From positions 372,001 to 436,000 of the forward strand of contig NZ_CP010827.1 in the NCBI RefSeq assembly GCF_000833575.1: a DNA stretch of 64,000 bases, read 5' to 3'. Origin of the DNA: Corynebacterium singulare (lineage in GTDB: Bacteria > Actinomycetota > Actinomycetes > Mycobacteriales > Mycobacteriaceae). The translations under genes were made by a program, and so were the position numbers. Below, one piece after another: positions 1 to 7,956 of the stretch (position 1 is the first letter of the stretch; every line of letters begins with the position of its first letter). The notes under the pieces were generated by a model. That model worked only from the letters and a program-made list of their open reading frames with translations. It was not told the origin of the DNA and did not search any database.

Positions 1-224
1 TCTCCAGCGTCAAGTTTCTCAATGGAATCGAGCAAGCGCTGCGCATTGCGAGGGGAGCGCAAAAGGTAAGCAGTTTCGCGAAGAGAGTTGTAGTCATCTA
101 AGGAAACGATGACTGCAGACTCATGGCCATTGCGAGTGATGATGACTTCCTCGCGGTCATCAACAACCGACTGCAATACTTCGGCGTACCGTGCTCTTGA
201 TTCCGAGTAAGACATGGTCTTCAT
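1..224 (-). CDS. YefM/Phd-family antitoxin, 3' end outside window
   Basis: The minus strand reads an open frame of 74 codons that starts MKTMSYSESRARYAEVLQSV and contains the region EEVIITRNGHESAVIVSLDDY, the usual Phd/YefM fold in which a promoter-proximal DNA-binding domain precedes a toxin-neutralising tail. A good Shine-Dalgarno AAGGGAG lies 8 bases before the ATG at 224. In this family the antitoxin binds a YoeB-like endoribonuclease and represses its own promoter. The C-terminus and the presumed toxin gene lie beyond base 1 and are not visible. The operator-like sequence just upstream supports the assignment. Family call is confident; the identity of the toxin is inference. Confidence 0.85.
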   Translation of the reverse strand, partial: MKTMSYSESRARYAEVLQSVVDDREEVIITRNGHESAVIVSLDDYNSLRETAYLLRSPRNAQRLLDSIEKLDAG

Positions 225-240
225 AAGCGAGCTCCCTTCT

Positions 241-258
241 TGTACAAGAAACTGTACA
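241..258 (-). promoter_or_regulatory. Probable YefM operator, paired TGTACA cores
   Basis: TGTACA occurs at 241-246 and again at 253-258, centre to centre 12 bp, directly upstream of the antitoxin ribosome-binding site. The first core sits in a longer palindrome (TTGTACAA). Known YefM-YoeB operators carry two neighbouring palindromes with TGTACA cores and this same spacing, so this is very likely the autoregulatory site. Confidence 0.75.
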
Positions 259-287
259 ACGAAATGAGGCTGAGTGCTAGAGAGGTT

Positions 288-1805
288 TCAGTTCAGGAGG
301 TCCAGATGAACGGTGCGCGTCAGATTGAGCCGCCCGCACACGTGCTCGTCGTGACTGACCAAGATGAATGCCCCGCGGTAGCTCGTGAGCACCTCGACTA
401 GCCAGTCGGTGGTGGGGATGTCGAGGTTGTTCGTCGGTTCGTCGAGAAGCAGGAAACGCGGCGTTGGATCGCTGAGCAGGACGCGGGCGATCTCGACGCG
501 GAAGCGCTCGCCACCAGAAAGCTGGCCTACGGGCTGGTGGATCTTGTCATTGCGGAAGAGCATCTGGGCAAGTTGGTCGCGTAAGAACTGCGGATCGGCG
601 GTGGGGTTTGCTTCCCGCACTATGTCGAACACCGATTTCTTCGAGGGCAAGACGATGCGTTGGCGTATGTATCCGCAGGGCAGCGCGTACTCGACATTGC
701 CGTGAGCGATGCGGTTGAAAAAAGTGGTCTTACCGCTACCGTTGGGCCCGGCGAGCCGCACCCGTTCGGGACCGGTGATACTGAGCAGATCGCTGACGAG
801 GACGCGAGTCCCCGCGGGCAGCTCAGTGCCGGGGAGATCGATATGGACTTCGGTGTCGTCGCGAAGCGCACGCTGCGCTTGGTCATGGGCCGACTGGGCG
901 GAAGCGACTGCGTCGTTAGCCTGTTGAGAGCGCCCAGCGGAAGAGCGTTCAGAACGGTTCTTATCGTTGCCCATGGCCATGCCGGGCTTGCGCTTTGAGG
1001 CGGCGAAGTTCTTGCCACGACGGGCATCGCGGGCGATGCGGGTCTGCATGGCGGCGCGCTCGCGAAGCTGCTTGCGGTGCTCAGCCTTGGTTTCCCGAAC
1101 TTTAGCCTGTGCGGAATCCTGCTCGGCATCAATCGCTGCGCGGTAGGCGGAGTAGTTTCCCTCGAACTCACGGAGTGACCCGTGGTAGAGCTCAGCGATG
1201 CAATCTGCGTGCTCGAGGAGCTCACGGTCGTGTGAGACGACGAGAACCGGCACGGGTGAGGACTGAATGAGATTGAGTAGGCGCTTCCGCGACTCAGAAT
1301 CCAGATTGTTAGTGGGCTCGTCGAGGATGAGGAAGTCGGGCTTGCGGAAGAAGGCGGCGGTTAGCGCCACGGTGACGGCCTCACCGCCGGATAGGGTGCC
1401 GATGGTGCGCTCCAGGGAGAAGGGGATGCCTGCCGCGTCGAGGGCTGCTGCGATGCGCTCTGCTAGGTCCCACTGCTCACCAACGGTGGCGGCGAGGTGG
1501 TCGGAGTAGTCGCCAGCCTCAATGCGGGCAATAGCGTTGAGGGCGTCGGTCGCGCCAAAGACATCGGCGATCGTGTCAGACGTATGCAGACCTAAATCTT
1601 GGTCGACATAGAGGACTGAGTCCGCGGATACAGTGCCCGACGTCGGTTCAATGAGGCCGGCAAGAACTTTGGCCAGCGTTGATTTTCCGGAGCCGTTTCC
1701 TCCGACCAGACCGGTGAATGGTGCTGAAAACGTGCCGGTGAGCTCCGTGAAACAAGGGGAGCCGTCCGGCCACGTGACGCAGAGATGAGAAAAAGAAATA
1801 GGCAT
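288..1805 (-). CDS. ABC-F family ATPase (ribosome-associated type)
   Basis: A 505-residue protein with two ABC domains and no membrane segments. The first has a Walker A GGNGSGKST near residue 38, signature LSGGE and LDEPTNNLD; the second has GPNGSGKTTFFN, LSGGE and LDEPTNNLD. A charged linker rich in Arg/Lys lies between them. This is the ABC-F plan, whose members bind the ribosomal E site and tune translation or protect against ribosome-targeting antibiotics. The ATG at 1805 is preferred over an upstream GTG at 1817 because AAGGTGG stands 8 bases before it. The start codon is inside one arm of an inverted repeat (see 1800-1872). Whether it confers resistance cannot be told from sequence. 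Confidence 0.85.
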   Translation of the reverse strand: MPISFSHLCVTWPDGSPCFTELTGTFSAPFTGLVGGNGSGKSTLAKVLAGLIEPTSGTVSADSVLYVDQDLGLHTSDTIADVFGATDALNAIARIEAGDYSDHLAATVGEQWDLAERIAAALDAAGIPFSLERTIGTLSGGEAVTVALTAAFFRKPDFLILDEPTNNLDSESRKRLLNLIQSSPVPVLVVSHDRELLEHADCIAELYHGSLREFEGNYSAYRAAIDAEQDSAQAKVRETKAEHRKQLRERAAMQTRIARDARRGKNFAASKRKPGMAMGNDKNRSERSSAGRSQQANDAVASAQSAHDQAQRALRDDTEVHIDLPGTELPAGTRVLVSDLLSITGPERVRLAGPNGSGKTTFFNRIAHGNVEYALPCGYIRQRIVLPSKKSVFDIVREANPTADPQFLRDQLAQMLFRNDKIHQPVGQLSGGERFRVEIARVLLSDPTPRFLLLDEPTNNLDIPTTDWLVEVLTSYRGAFILVSHDEHVCGRLNLTRTVHLDLLN

Positions 1806-1872
1806 GAAGAATTCCACCTTCGAGAAAGTCGTGCAAACAGAGACATCGAATTAGGAAAAAATCTTCATGCCT
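1800..1872 (-). promoter_or_regulatory. Possible translational attenuator with 5-codon leader ORF
   Basis: An 11-bp perfect inverted repeat (AGGCATGAAGA at 1800-1810, TCTTCATGCCT at 1862-1872) spans the 5' leader of the ABC-F gene. In the transcript the downstream arm contains the ATG start codon, so the stem would hide it while leaving AAGGTGG in the loop. The upstream arm holds a minimal ORF, MKIFS-stop, at 1868-1851. Ribosome stalling on the leader could free the start, as in erm-type attenuators. The leader ORF has only a weak Shine-Dalgarno, so the mechanism is inference. Confidence 0.5.
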
Positions 1873-1888
1873 GAAAGATTAACGCTGG

Positions 1889-2905
1889 CTAACGTCCCAG
1901 CGCAAGGGCCGCCACGCCGAGGCCGAGGGCGCCGCGGGCAATGTAGTGCAGCACCTCGGGGGAGAAGGAAACGCCGAAGCCTCCGCTATCCAGCATGGAC
2001 ATGCGGTCCACGCGGGCTGGGCGGGAACGCTTAAACGACGCCCAGGTAAGGCCGGCGACGATGAGTGCCACTGCGATGGCGGAGAACTTCCACACCAAGG
2101 CGAGGACACAGGCGCCAAGGAGTGCCGTGCCCACAGAAGCTGCAAGAGGAAGGCCCCAGTCAGGCCATGAATTATCGCTGATGCGACCGAAGGATGCGGC
2201 GCGCCCAACCGCCGCGCCGACGATGCTCCACGCCGCGAAGAAACCGACGATGGCCAGCGCCCCGAGCTGTGGGGCGAGTCCCAACGTCAGTCCGAGGACG
2301 GCGAGCGCACCAACGCCGATGTACCACCGTCGTCCCAGACGACGGAAAAAGAGGGCTACCAACGTCGATGGTGCATGGCTTCGACGAGGAATCCACGCGG
2401 ACTGGCTCGCAATGGCGTCGGAGGTGACCTCCGAATCGAGCAGTCCAAGGCCAGATCCGCCGACCAGGCGAGTGCGCCCAGCGCTGAGAAGTGAAGCCAG
2501 CGTAAACGAGTGCCATCCCACGACAAAACGCAGGGCTGGCGCTACAAGCGCGAACCATGGGGACAGTCCACTGGACACGCAAACCCCGAGGCCCAAGACT
2601 CCGAACCCGAGAAGCTGTGCCCACGTGATCGAGTCGGTACCACGCAGTCGGCCGCGTGGGCGATCACAATACACCCAGCGCTCCCGGGACAACGCTCGTA
2701 GCGGATAGAGCGCTTCAGTGAACACGATGAGCGCAAACAGGCCCACAACGCCGGCAATCGGGGCGATAGTAGTCAGCGAGATGCGCGCCGGGATGGCAGG
2801 CAAGACTGCGCCGACTTGTTGCCATCCTGTGTAGCCGAAGCCGATGACGATGCCGGCGAGGACGAGGTACCAGAGACCGTCGCCCAGTCGAGACAGAGCG
2901 CGCAT
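1889..2905 (-). CDS. ABC transporter membrane subunit
   Basis: A hydrophobic protein of 338 residues with about eight predicted membrane-spanning segments, no recognisable catalytic motif and many Ala/Gly/Leu. The ATG at 2905 is chosen because it overlaps the stop of the upstream ATPase gene as TGATG, a coupling arrangement. The small ATPase encoded just upstream is its probable partner. I do not recognise the family; the substrate is unknown. A longer start at 2929 is possible but would run into the ATPase gene. Confidence 0.65.
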   Translation of the reverse strand: MRALSRLGDGLWYLVLAGIVIGFGYTGWQQVGAVLPAIPARISLTTIAPIAGVVGLFALIVFTEALYPLRALSRERWVYCDRPRGRLRGTDSITWAQLLGFGVLGLGVCVSSGLSPWFALVAPALRFVVGWHSFTLASLLSAGRTRLVGGSGLGLLDSEVTSDAIASQSAWIPRRSHAPSTLVALFFRRLGRRWYIGVGALAVLGLTLGLAPQLGALAIVGFFAAWSIVGAAVGRAASFGRISDNSWPDWGLPLAASVGTALLGACVLALVWKFSAIAVALIVAGLTWASFKRSRPARVDRMSMLDSGGFGVSFSPEVLHYIARGALGLGVAALALGR

Positions 2906-3483
2906 CACAGCTGCACCACCTCGTCGCATGCCTGGGTGACGGTGTCGGAATGTGAGGCCACGACGATGCAGCGATTTTCTTCGTCGGCTAGGTAGCGCAA
3001 TTCACCTGCGAGGAACTCAGTCCAGGTAGCGTCGAGGTGGCGCTCGGGTTCGTCGATAAGCACTGCACTCGCCGGCTGGTACAACTGCGAAGCTAGAAAC
3101 ACACGCTGGCGCTGGCCCGAAGACAGGCGTGAGGCAGGGTGCGGAAGGAGGGGCTCGAGTGCCCAGAGTTCGCAGAGCTTGGCGACTTCCACCCCTGCCG
3201 CCTTTCCGATCAGGTCCAGGTGCTCACCCACGGTGAGGTCGGGGAGAAAAACCGGCTCCGTCACTGTAATTACTGTGCTGGGGTGTTTCTTCGTGCCAAC
3301 GGAATGGCCGTCACACTCAACTGTGCCCTCGAGTGGTGTGAGTTCGCCTCCGAGTGTTGCGAGAAGTGTAGACTTTCCCGAACCATTGGGGCCAGCGAGG
3401 CCATAGATGCGGCCTGAGGCGAAGTTTTTCTCAAGGTGTCCTAGCGGTGCGGTGTGTCCGTAGTCGGCTGTGATTGAAAGCAT
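2905..3483 (-). CDS. Small ABC transporter ATPase
   Basis: 192 residues forming one nucleotide-binding domain: Walker A GPNGSGKSTLLATLG near residue 33, a degenerate signature RLSSGQRQRV, Walker B AVLIDEPERHLD and an H-loop VVASHSD. It overlaps the following membrane protein gene by 4 bp (TGATG), so the two form a two-component transporter. At 192 residues it is shorter than most ABC ATPases (about 220-250), mainly through compact loops. Substrate unknown. Confidence 0.8.
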   Translation of the reverse strand: MLSITADYGHTAPLGHLEKNFASGRIYGLAGPNGSGKSTLLATLGGELTPLEGTVECDGHSVGTKKHPSTVITVTEPVFLPDLTVGEHLDLIGKAAGVEVAKLCELWALEPLLPHPASRLSSGQRQRVFLASQLYQPASAVLIDEPERHLDATWTEFLAGELRYLADEENRCIVVASHSDTVTQACDEVVQL

Positions 3484-3567
3484 TGCTGGGTGGCGAACTC
3501 CTCGCGTTGAATGAGCAAAAGATTATTAACAATTATTGATGAAGTTTAGCGAAATATGGGTTACCGC

Positions 3568-3620
3568 GTTTTCTGTAGGTAGAAAACACTCTTGGAACAG
3601 ATGCTTTGAGCTGCTAAAAT
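3568..3620 (+). promoter_or_regulatory. Promoter and inverted repeat upstream of the VbhA/Fic pair
   Basis: A -35-like TTGGAA (3592-3597) and -10-like TAAAAT (3615-3620) are separated by 17 bp. Just upstream is a perfect 7-bp inverted repeat, GTTTTCT at 3568-3574 and AGAAAAC at 3581-3587, a candidate operator for toxin-antitoxin autoregulation. A strong Shine-Dalgarno GGGAGG precedes the ATG at 3655. Confidence 0.5.
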
Positions 3621-3654
3621 GGTGAAAAGTAGTTGATAGCTCGGGAGGGTAACT

Positions 3655-3846
3655 ATGTCTAAGCCGATTCATGTTGAAAGTAAAAGCAGCGACCGTGATC
3701 CGTTAGCGCTGAGTGATGCTGCGCTGCGGTTGGCGGGCCACGATGTGACGGATGAGCACGTGCGCCAGCTGGGCCGCGAAGTGGCCGCAGGGACATTATC
3801 CGCAGACGAAGCAATCGCTCGTGTTCGGCGTGCTTCGCTCAAATAG
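3655..3846 (+). CDS. VbhA-like antitoxin of a Fic toxin
   Basis: A 63-residue helical protein, with residues 21-60 matching the VbhA antitoxin pattern (helix, GHDVTDEHV, then VAAGTLSADEAIARV). VbhA proteins block Fic AMP-transferases by inserting an inhibitory helix with the motif (S/T)xxxE(G/N) into the nucleotide pocket. Here the matching stretch is ALRLAG, so both the Ser/Thr and the key Glu are Ala. The fic gene starts 16 bases downstream. Assignment rests on size, pattern and context; whether it still inhibits is open. Confidence 0.75.
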   Translation: MSKPIHVESKSSDRDPLALSDAALRLAGHDVTDEHVRQLGREVAAGTLSADEAIARVRRASLK

Positions 3847-3862
3847 AGACCGGGGGAGAGAC

Positions 3863-4486
3863 ATGAGCGGGGGCTGGGACAACTATTTCATTCCAGGGAC
3901 CAAGGTTCTGAAAAATCGTTTGGGATTGGATGATGCAGAAGAACTCCGGATTGTGGAAGAGAAATTGGTATTTCTTCGAATCGTGGAGTTGGAAGCGGCG
4001 CCTCTGGAAGGTGCGTTTGATTATGCACACTTCAAGGCGATACATCGGCATCTGTTTCAGGACGTGTACGAGTGGGCGGGCGAAGAACGCACTGCGCCTG
4101 TAGGCCAGTTCATGATTAAGGCAGGGCATGCCTACTACCCAGCGGGACCGGAAATGACGAAGGCGGCGGAGAAGTTGTTTGCCGGGCTGGCGAAGGACAG
4201 CTTTCTCCGTGGTTTAGGCTTTGATGAGTTCGTAGCCAAGCTGGCTGAGCTGTGGGGTGAGCTCAACGTAGTCCACAGTTTTAGGGAGGGAAATACCCGA
4301 ACACAGACGGTGTTTTTCGATGCTCTGGTGAAGGCGGCGGGCTACCGCCTTGACGTGGAGCGTCTGGCGAATGATGCGGACGTGCGCGCGGAATTTATCG
4401 CCGCGCGCTTTCACAGCCAGGACACCGGAGATAACGCGCAGCTGGAGGAGGTGCTGCGCGGGATCGTCACACAGAAGGGCAACTAG
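3863..4486 (+). CDS. Fic-domain protein (putative AMP-transferase toxin)
   Basis: 207 residues, class I Fic architecture with the antitoxin on a separate gene just upstream. The catalytic loop reads HSFREGNTRTQ from His138, compared with the consensus HxFx(D/E)GN(G/K)RxxR: the catalytic His, acidic metal ligand and Asn are present, the second Gly is Thr and the final Arg is Gln, a variation seen in a number of Fic toxins. Fic enzymes transfer AMP from ATP to target hydroxyls; VbhT/FicT toxins modify gyrase and topoisomerase IV. The ATG at 3863 follows GGGGGAG. The gene ends 16 bases before the converging dehydrogenase gene. Confidence 0.85.
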   Translation: MSGGWDNYFIPGTKVLKNRLGLDDAEELRIVEEKLVFLRIVELEAAPLEGAFDYAHFKAIHRHLFQDVYEWAGEERTAPVGQFMIKAGHAYYPAGPEMTKAAEKLFAGLAKDSFLRGLGFDEFVAKLAELWGELNVVHSFREGNTRTQTVFFDALVKAAGYRLDVERLANDADVRAEFIAARFHSQDTGDNAQLEEVLRGIVTQKGN

Positions 4487-4502
4487 ACGCTAGACGCCGG
4501 AC

Positions 4503-5342
4503 TTATCCCTTATTGCGGAAGACAAAGATGGAGGAGAAGTCCTGGTCGCCGTGGCCCATGGCTTGCTGCTCCTCGAAGCGCTCGATGGCGGCGGCGACAG
4601 CTGGCAGCGGTTTGTTGGCGGTCATCTCCATGAGCTTGGCGTCCTTGCACAAGGCATCGACGGTGAAGTCGCCCGGAGTGGTGTTGCGCTCACCAGTGAT
4701 GAACGGACCCTTCATGTTCTTCATGAAGGCAAGGCCGGTGATATCGAGCATTTCGAGGATGACTTCGGAATCGAGGCCTTCCGCCTCACCAAGGTGGAGT
4801 GCCTCGAGCAGACCCTCGGCGGTGACGGCGAGGGCTAGGTTGGCCAGGAGTTTGCCGATTGCCGCGGTGGCGGCAGACTCCACGCCGATGAGCTTGTTCT
4901 CGTCAGCCCAGGGCTCGGCAATGGTCATGGCGAGCTCGCGGCGGTCGTCGTCAGGCGTGCCTACGTAGACACCGAGTTTTCCCTCACGCGCCGGGCCGAG
5001 CGAGCCGACGACGGGTGCGTGGACATAAGTGTCCACCGCAGCGGCGAACTCGCGGGCGGAATTGGGGGAGACAGTCGTGGTGTCAATCCATGTCACGCCC
5101 TCGGGGATGAGGTCCGTGTCGATGACACGTTCACGGATGTCATCCGGGCCAAAGAGCGAGGTGATGATGACCTCTGCGCCCTCCACGGCGGCGGTGGGGG
5201 AATCAGCGAGAGTAGCGCTGGCGTCGACCAGCGGCTGTGCGCGCTCCGCGGTGCGGTTCCAAACGGTGAGCTCATGGTAGTCGAGGAGGTGTCGGGCGAG
5301 CTCGGTACCCATGCGGCCAGTACCTAGGAATGCAATCTTCAT
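4503..5342 (-). CDS. NAD(P)-dependent dehydrogenase, 3-hydroxyisobutyrate dehydrogenase family
   Basis: A 279-residue enzyme starting MKIAFLGTGRMGTELARHL, the glycine-rich Rossmann motif GxGxMG at the very N-terminus, followed by the C-terminal helical domain of beta-hydroxyacid dehydrogenases (GKLLANLAL near residue 165, with the catalytic-type Lys). Such enzymes oxidise short beta-hydroxyacids or reduce imines. The ATG at 5342 is chosen because the upstream in-frame extension overlaps the SMR remnant and lacks family similarity. Substrate not predictable. Confidence 0.8.
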   Translation of the reverse strand: MKIAFLGTGRMGTELARHLLDYHELTVWNRTAERAQPLVDASATLADSPTAAVEGAEVIITSLFGPDDIRERVIDTDLIPEGVTWIDTTTVSPNSAREFAAAVDTYVHAPVVGSLGPAREGKLGVYVGTPDDDRRELAMTIAEPWADENKLIGVESAATAAIGKLLANLALAVTAEGLLEALHLGEAEGLDSEVILEMLDITGLAFMKNMKGPFITGERNTTPGDFTVDALCKDAKLMEMTANKPLPAVAAAIERFEEQQAMGHGDQDFSSIFVFRNKG

Positions 5343-5385
5343 GCCGCCCAGTGTGCCATCATTGTGGGCAGGCTCGCCGCGATTC

Positions 5386-5652
5386 ATGCGAGCCCCGGAT
5401 AAGTCGGAGGGCTTTAGCCGGTTGTGGCCCTCGGTGATCTTTGTCGTTGCCTGCGCCATTTCCATGGACGGGCTGGGCTGGGCCATGAAGTCCATCCCCG
5501 TGGGCACCGCTTATGCGGTGTGGGCCGGCGTGGGTGCGGTGGTTACCGTCATCTATTCCTTTGCGGCAGGGCATGAGGCGGCAACAGTATGGAAGGTGCT
5601 GTTCCTCGCCATGATCATTGGCGGGATTGTGGGCCTGAAGGTGGTGCACTAG
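5386..5652 (+). pseudogene. Truncated SMR-family (Gdx/SugE-like) efflux protein
   Basis: From KSEGFSRLWPS onward this frame matches small multidrug resistance proteins: TM2, the GTAYAVWAGVGAV signature of TM3 and a final IGGIVGLK TM4. The first membrane segment, which carries the essential membrane-embedded Glu near residue 13, is missing; upstream DNA is instead the promoter side of the dehydrogenase gene. An ATG at 5386 could give an 88-residue product, but without TM1 it cannot be a normal proton-coupled SMR pump. I call it a remnant, though a partner-dependent subunit cannot be excluded. Confidence 0.75.
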
Positions 5653-5762
5653 GAGGCGTCGTCGTTTCACACGACGAAGGAGAATCGATAGATCGGTGAG
5701 TGGACGTTTATGTGCTTGCATAGTAGACTTCTGGATATCAAGCCGTAAGGCAAATAGGCTCT

Positions 5763-5793
5763 GGCCCCAGCGATGCTGGGGCCATCTTTTATT
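5763..5793 (+). terminator. Intrinsic terminator
   Basis: A 9-bp perfect stem GGCCCCAGC/GCTGGGGCC with a 3-base loop (5763-5783) is followed by TCTTTTATTT. It ends the SMR remnant transcript. The flanking 5653-5762 and 5794-5986 show no convincing gene. Confidence 0.85.
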
Positions 5794-5986
5794 TCGCTGG
5801 GAATTGCTTTAGCGCTTCAGGCCTAGTTCTTGCTGTATGAGTTTCATAAACGCCTCTTGATAGTGGAAATATCGGCAAGAGGGGATTGAGGTGCGAAGAA
5901 CTCAAAAACGCACCGCTTATCCAATATGGAGTCCCCCCGAACTTTTGGGCTTCAGAATACCTGATAAGTCGGGAGGACGAGTGGGG

Positions 5987-7285
5987 TTATTCGTAGCGCA
6001 GCGCCTCAATCGGATCGAGCTTCGCGGCCTTGCCCGCGGGATAGTAGCCAAAGAAGAGTCCGATGGAGAGCGAGAATAGCATCGACATGATGACCGCCCA
6101 CAGTGGTGGGAGGACGAGTGCGCCAATGGCTGCGGCGCCCGCCATGCCAGCGGCGGTGCCGATGGCAATGCCGATGAGACCACCGATGAGGCAGACCACG
6201 ACGGCCTCCGTGATGAACTGCATGCGGATATCGCGGCGGCGCGCGCCGAGGGCCTTGCGGATACCGATTTCGCGGGTACGTTCCGTGACCGTGATGAGCA
6301 TAATGTTCATCACGCCGATGCCGCCGACGAGCAGCGAAATGCCGCCGATAGCCGCAAGAACCAAGCTCATTGTGGTGAAGATCTGGTTGAGGGAGGCTAG
6401 GTCTTCACTGAAGTCTGTTACCTCAACCTTGTAGTCAGGATTGTCGGCATAGTAGCTATCGAAGACGCGCTGCAGGTTGCTGGCTACCGTGGCTTTGTCC
6501 AGATCGGGGTTACCGCTGATGGAGACCTGGGAGAACCCCTCGCCGGCGCCGGGGGAGTCAGATAGCTCGGATTCCAGTGTGTAAGGCACGAGAGCGGTCT
6601 GGCTTGGTCCTGTTCCGATGAGGGGACCAGTTTGCGGTTCCTCGTAGACGCCGATGACTGCCAAGTCCAGCGTGGTGTTCTCCCCGTCCTCGAAGGTGAC
6701 GTACTGGCCCACGGCGGCCTCTGGGCTACCGAAGAGTTCAGAGGCAGTCTCTGCCGTGATCATGGTGGCGGGGCGAGAAGAGTCGATGTCATCGTTGCTC
6801 AGCGAGCGGCCCGCCACGATGGAGAATTGTGAGGCGGTGACGTAGTCAGGGTTGGTGGGGCGAAGAAGCAGATTGGAGGATTTTTCATTCTGGTCGTCGC
6901 TATCGGCCAGCATTGTCCCAGAGAAAGAGTTGTACTCGCCGATGATGATGCCGGTGATTTGATCCCCCATGGAGTCCTCGATGCTGTCGAGCATGTCCGG
7001 GGTGATGAGGGAACTCTCATCGTCGATGGGACCACCGCCCATGAAGGTGTCCTGAGCTTCTTCTTCCTCGCCCTCCTCAGGGCGTTCTGTCACCTGGACG
7101 GAAAAGTTGTTGGCGCCGACCTTGTCAAGGTCATTCTGCACAGAGGTCTGCAGTGAATGGCCCAGCGTGACGATGGCGATGACGGCGGCAATGCCGATGA
7201 TGACGCCCAACAGCGTCAGCGCCGAGCGCATCTTGTTGGTGCGCAGGCTTGACAGCGCCATCTTGGTGGACTCAGCGAAATTCAT
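5987..7285 (-). CDS. MacB-type ABC transporter permease (FtsX domain)
   Basis: 432 residues starting [24 protein letters not shown], an N-terminal membrane segment (about 22-45), a large extracytoplasmic domain (about 60-300) and three C-terminal membrane helices with the FtsX-like region [15 protein letters not shown]. This is the MacB_PCD-FtsX layout. The ATG at 7285 overlaps the ATPase stop (ATGA). Together with the adaptor and ATPase genes it forms a three-gene operon, probably for export of a peptide, lipid or envelope-active compound; in actinobacteria there is no outer membrane TolC, although mycolic-acid bacteria do have an outer layer. Substrate unknown. Confidence 0.88.
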   Translation of the reverse strand: MNFAESTKMALSSLRTNKMRSALTLLGVIIGIAAVIAIVTLGHSLQTSVQNDLDKVGANNFSVQVTERPEEGEEEEAQDTFMGGGPIDDESSLITPDMLDSIEDSMGDQITGIIIGEYNSFSGTMLADSDDQNEKSSNLLLRPTNPDYVTASQFSIVAGRSLSNDDIDSSRPATMITAETASELFGSPEAAVGQYVTFEDGENTTLDLAVIGVYEEPQTGPLIGTGPSQTALVPYTLESELSDSPGAGEGFSQVSISGNPDLDKATVASNLQRVFDSYYADNPDYKVEVTDFSEDLASLNQIFTTMSLVLAAIGGISLLVGGIGVMNIMLITVTERTREIGIRKALGARRRDIRMQFITEAVVVCLIGGLIGIAIGTAAGMAGAAAIGALVLPPLWAVIMSMLFSLSIGLFFGYYPAGKAAKLDPIEALRYE

Positions 7286-7956
7286 GACAAGACTCCATCC
7301 ACCATCGTGACCGTGCGGGAGCATTCTTCGGCCAACTCTGGGTTGTGAGTAATGAACAAGATGGTCTTTCCGTGCGTGCGGTGCAGCTCGTGGAACAGGT
7401 CCATGACCATGCGTCCGGTCTGCGAATCCAAGGCGCCAGTGGGCTCATCCGCGAGCAGGATATCGGGTTCATTGGCCAAGGCGCGGGCTACGGCAACGCG
7501 CTGCTTTTGACCACCCGACAGCTCGTTGGGCAGATGATTCATGCGGTCCTCCATGCCGACCATCGTCAGAAGGTTTTCTGCACGCTGGGTGCGCTCGCGG
7601 GCGGACAAGCCCGCGTAGATCATGGGCATCTCCACGTTCTTGAGAGCGCTGATGCGCCCAACAAGATTGAAGTTCTGGAAAATGAAACCGATTTTTTGGC
7701 CGCGGAGTTGGGCGAGGTGGTCGTCGTCAAGCGCCAGCGCATCAACGCCAGCCAGGTGGTACTCGCCGGCAGTGGGGCGATCGAGCAAGCCGATGATGTT
7801 CATGAGCGTGGACTTGCCGGAGCCAGACTGGCCTACCACAGCCACGAACTCGCCCTCGTCCACGGAAAAGTCCAGGCCAGGGATGACGGTCAGCTCGCTA
7901 TCGAGGCCCTCGTTGAAGCGTTTGACAATGCCCCGCATCTCAATGAGGCGGCTCAT
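7282..7956 (-). CDS. MacB/LolD-type ABC transporter ATPase
   Basis: 224 residues: Walker [16 protein letters not shown] near residue 41, Q-loop [11 protein letters not shown], signature [15 protein letters not shown], Walker [13 protein letters not shown] and H-loop FITHNPE. The sequence is typical of the MacB/LolD/FtsE class that powers extracytoplasmic mechanotransmission rather than classic import. It overlaps both neighbours by 4 bp (ATGA), indicating translational coupling with the adaptor upstream and the permease downstream. Confidence 0.92.
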   Translation of the reverse strand: MSRLIEMRGIVKRFNEGLDSELTVIPGLDFSVDEGEFVAVVGQSGSGKSTLMNIIGLLDRPTAGEYHLAGVDALALDDDHLAQLRGQKIGFIFQNFNLVGRISALKNVEMPMIYAGLSARERTQRAENLLTMVGMEDRMNHLPNELSGGQKQRVAVARALANEPDILLADEPTGALDSQTGRMVMDLFHELHRTHGKTILFITHNPELAEECSRTVTMVDGVLS

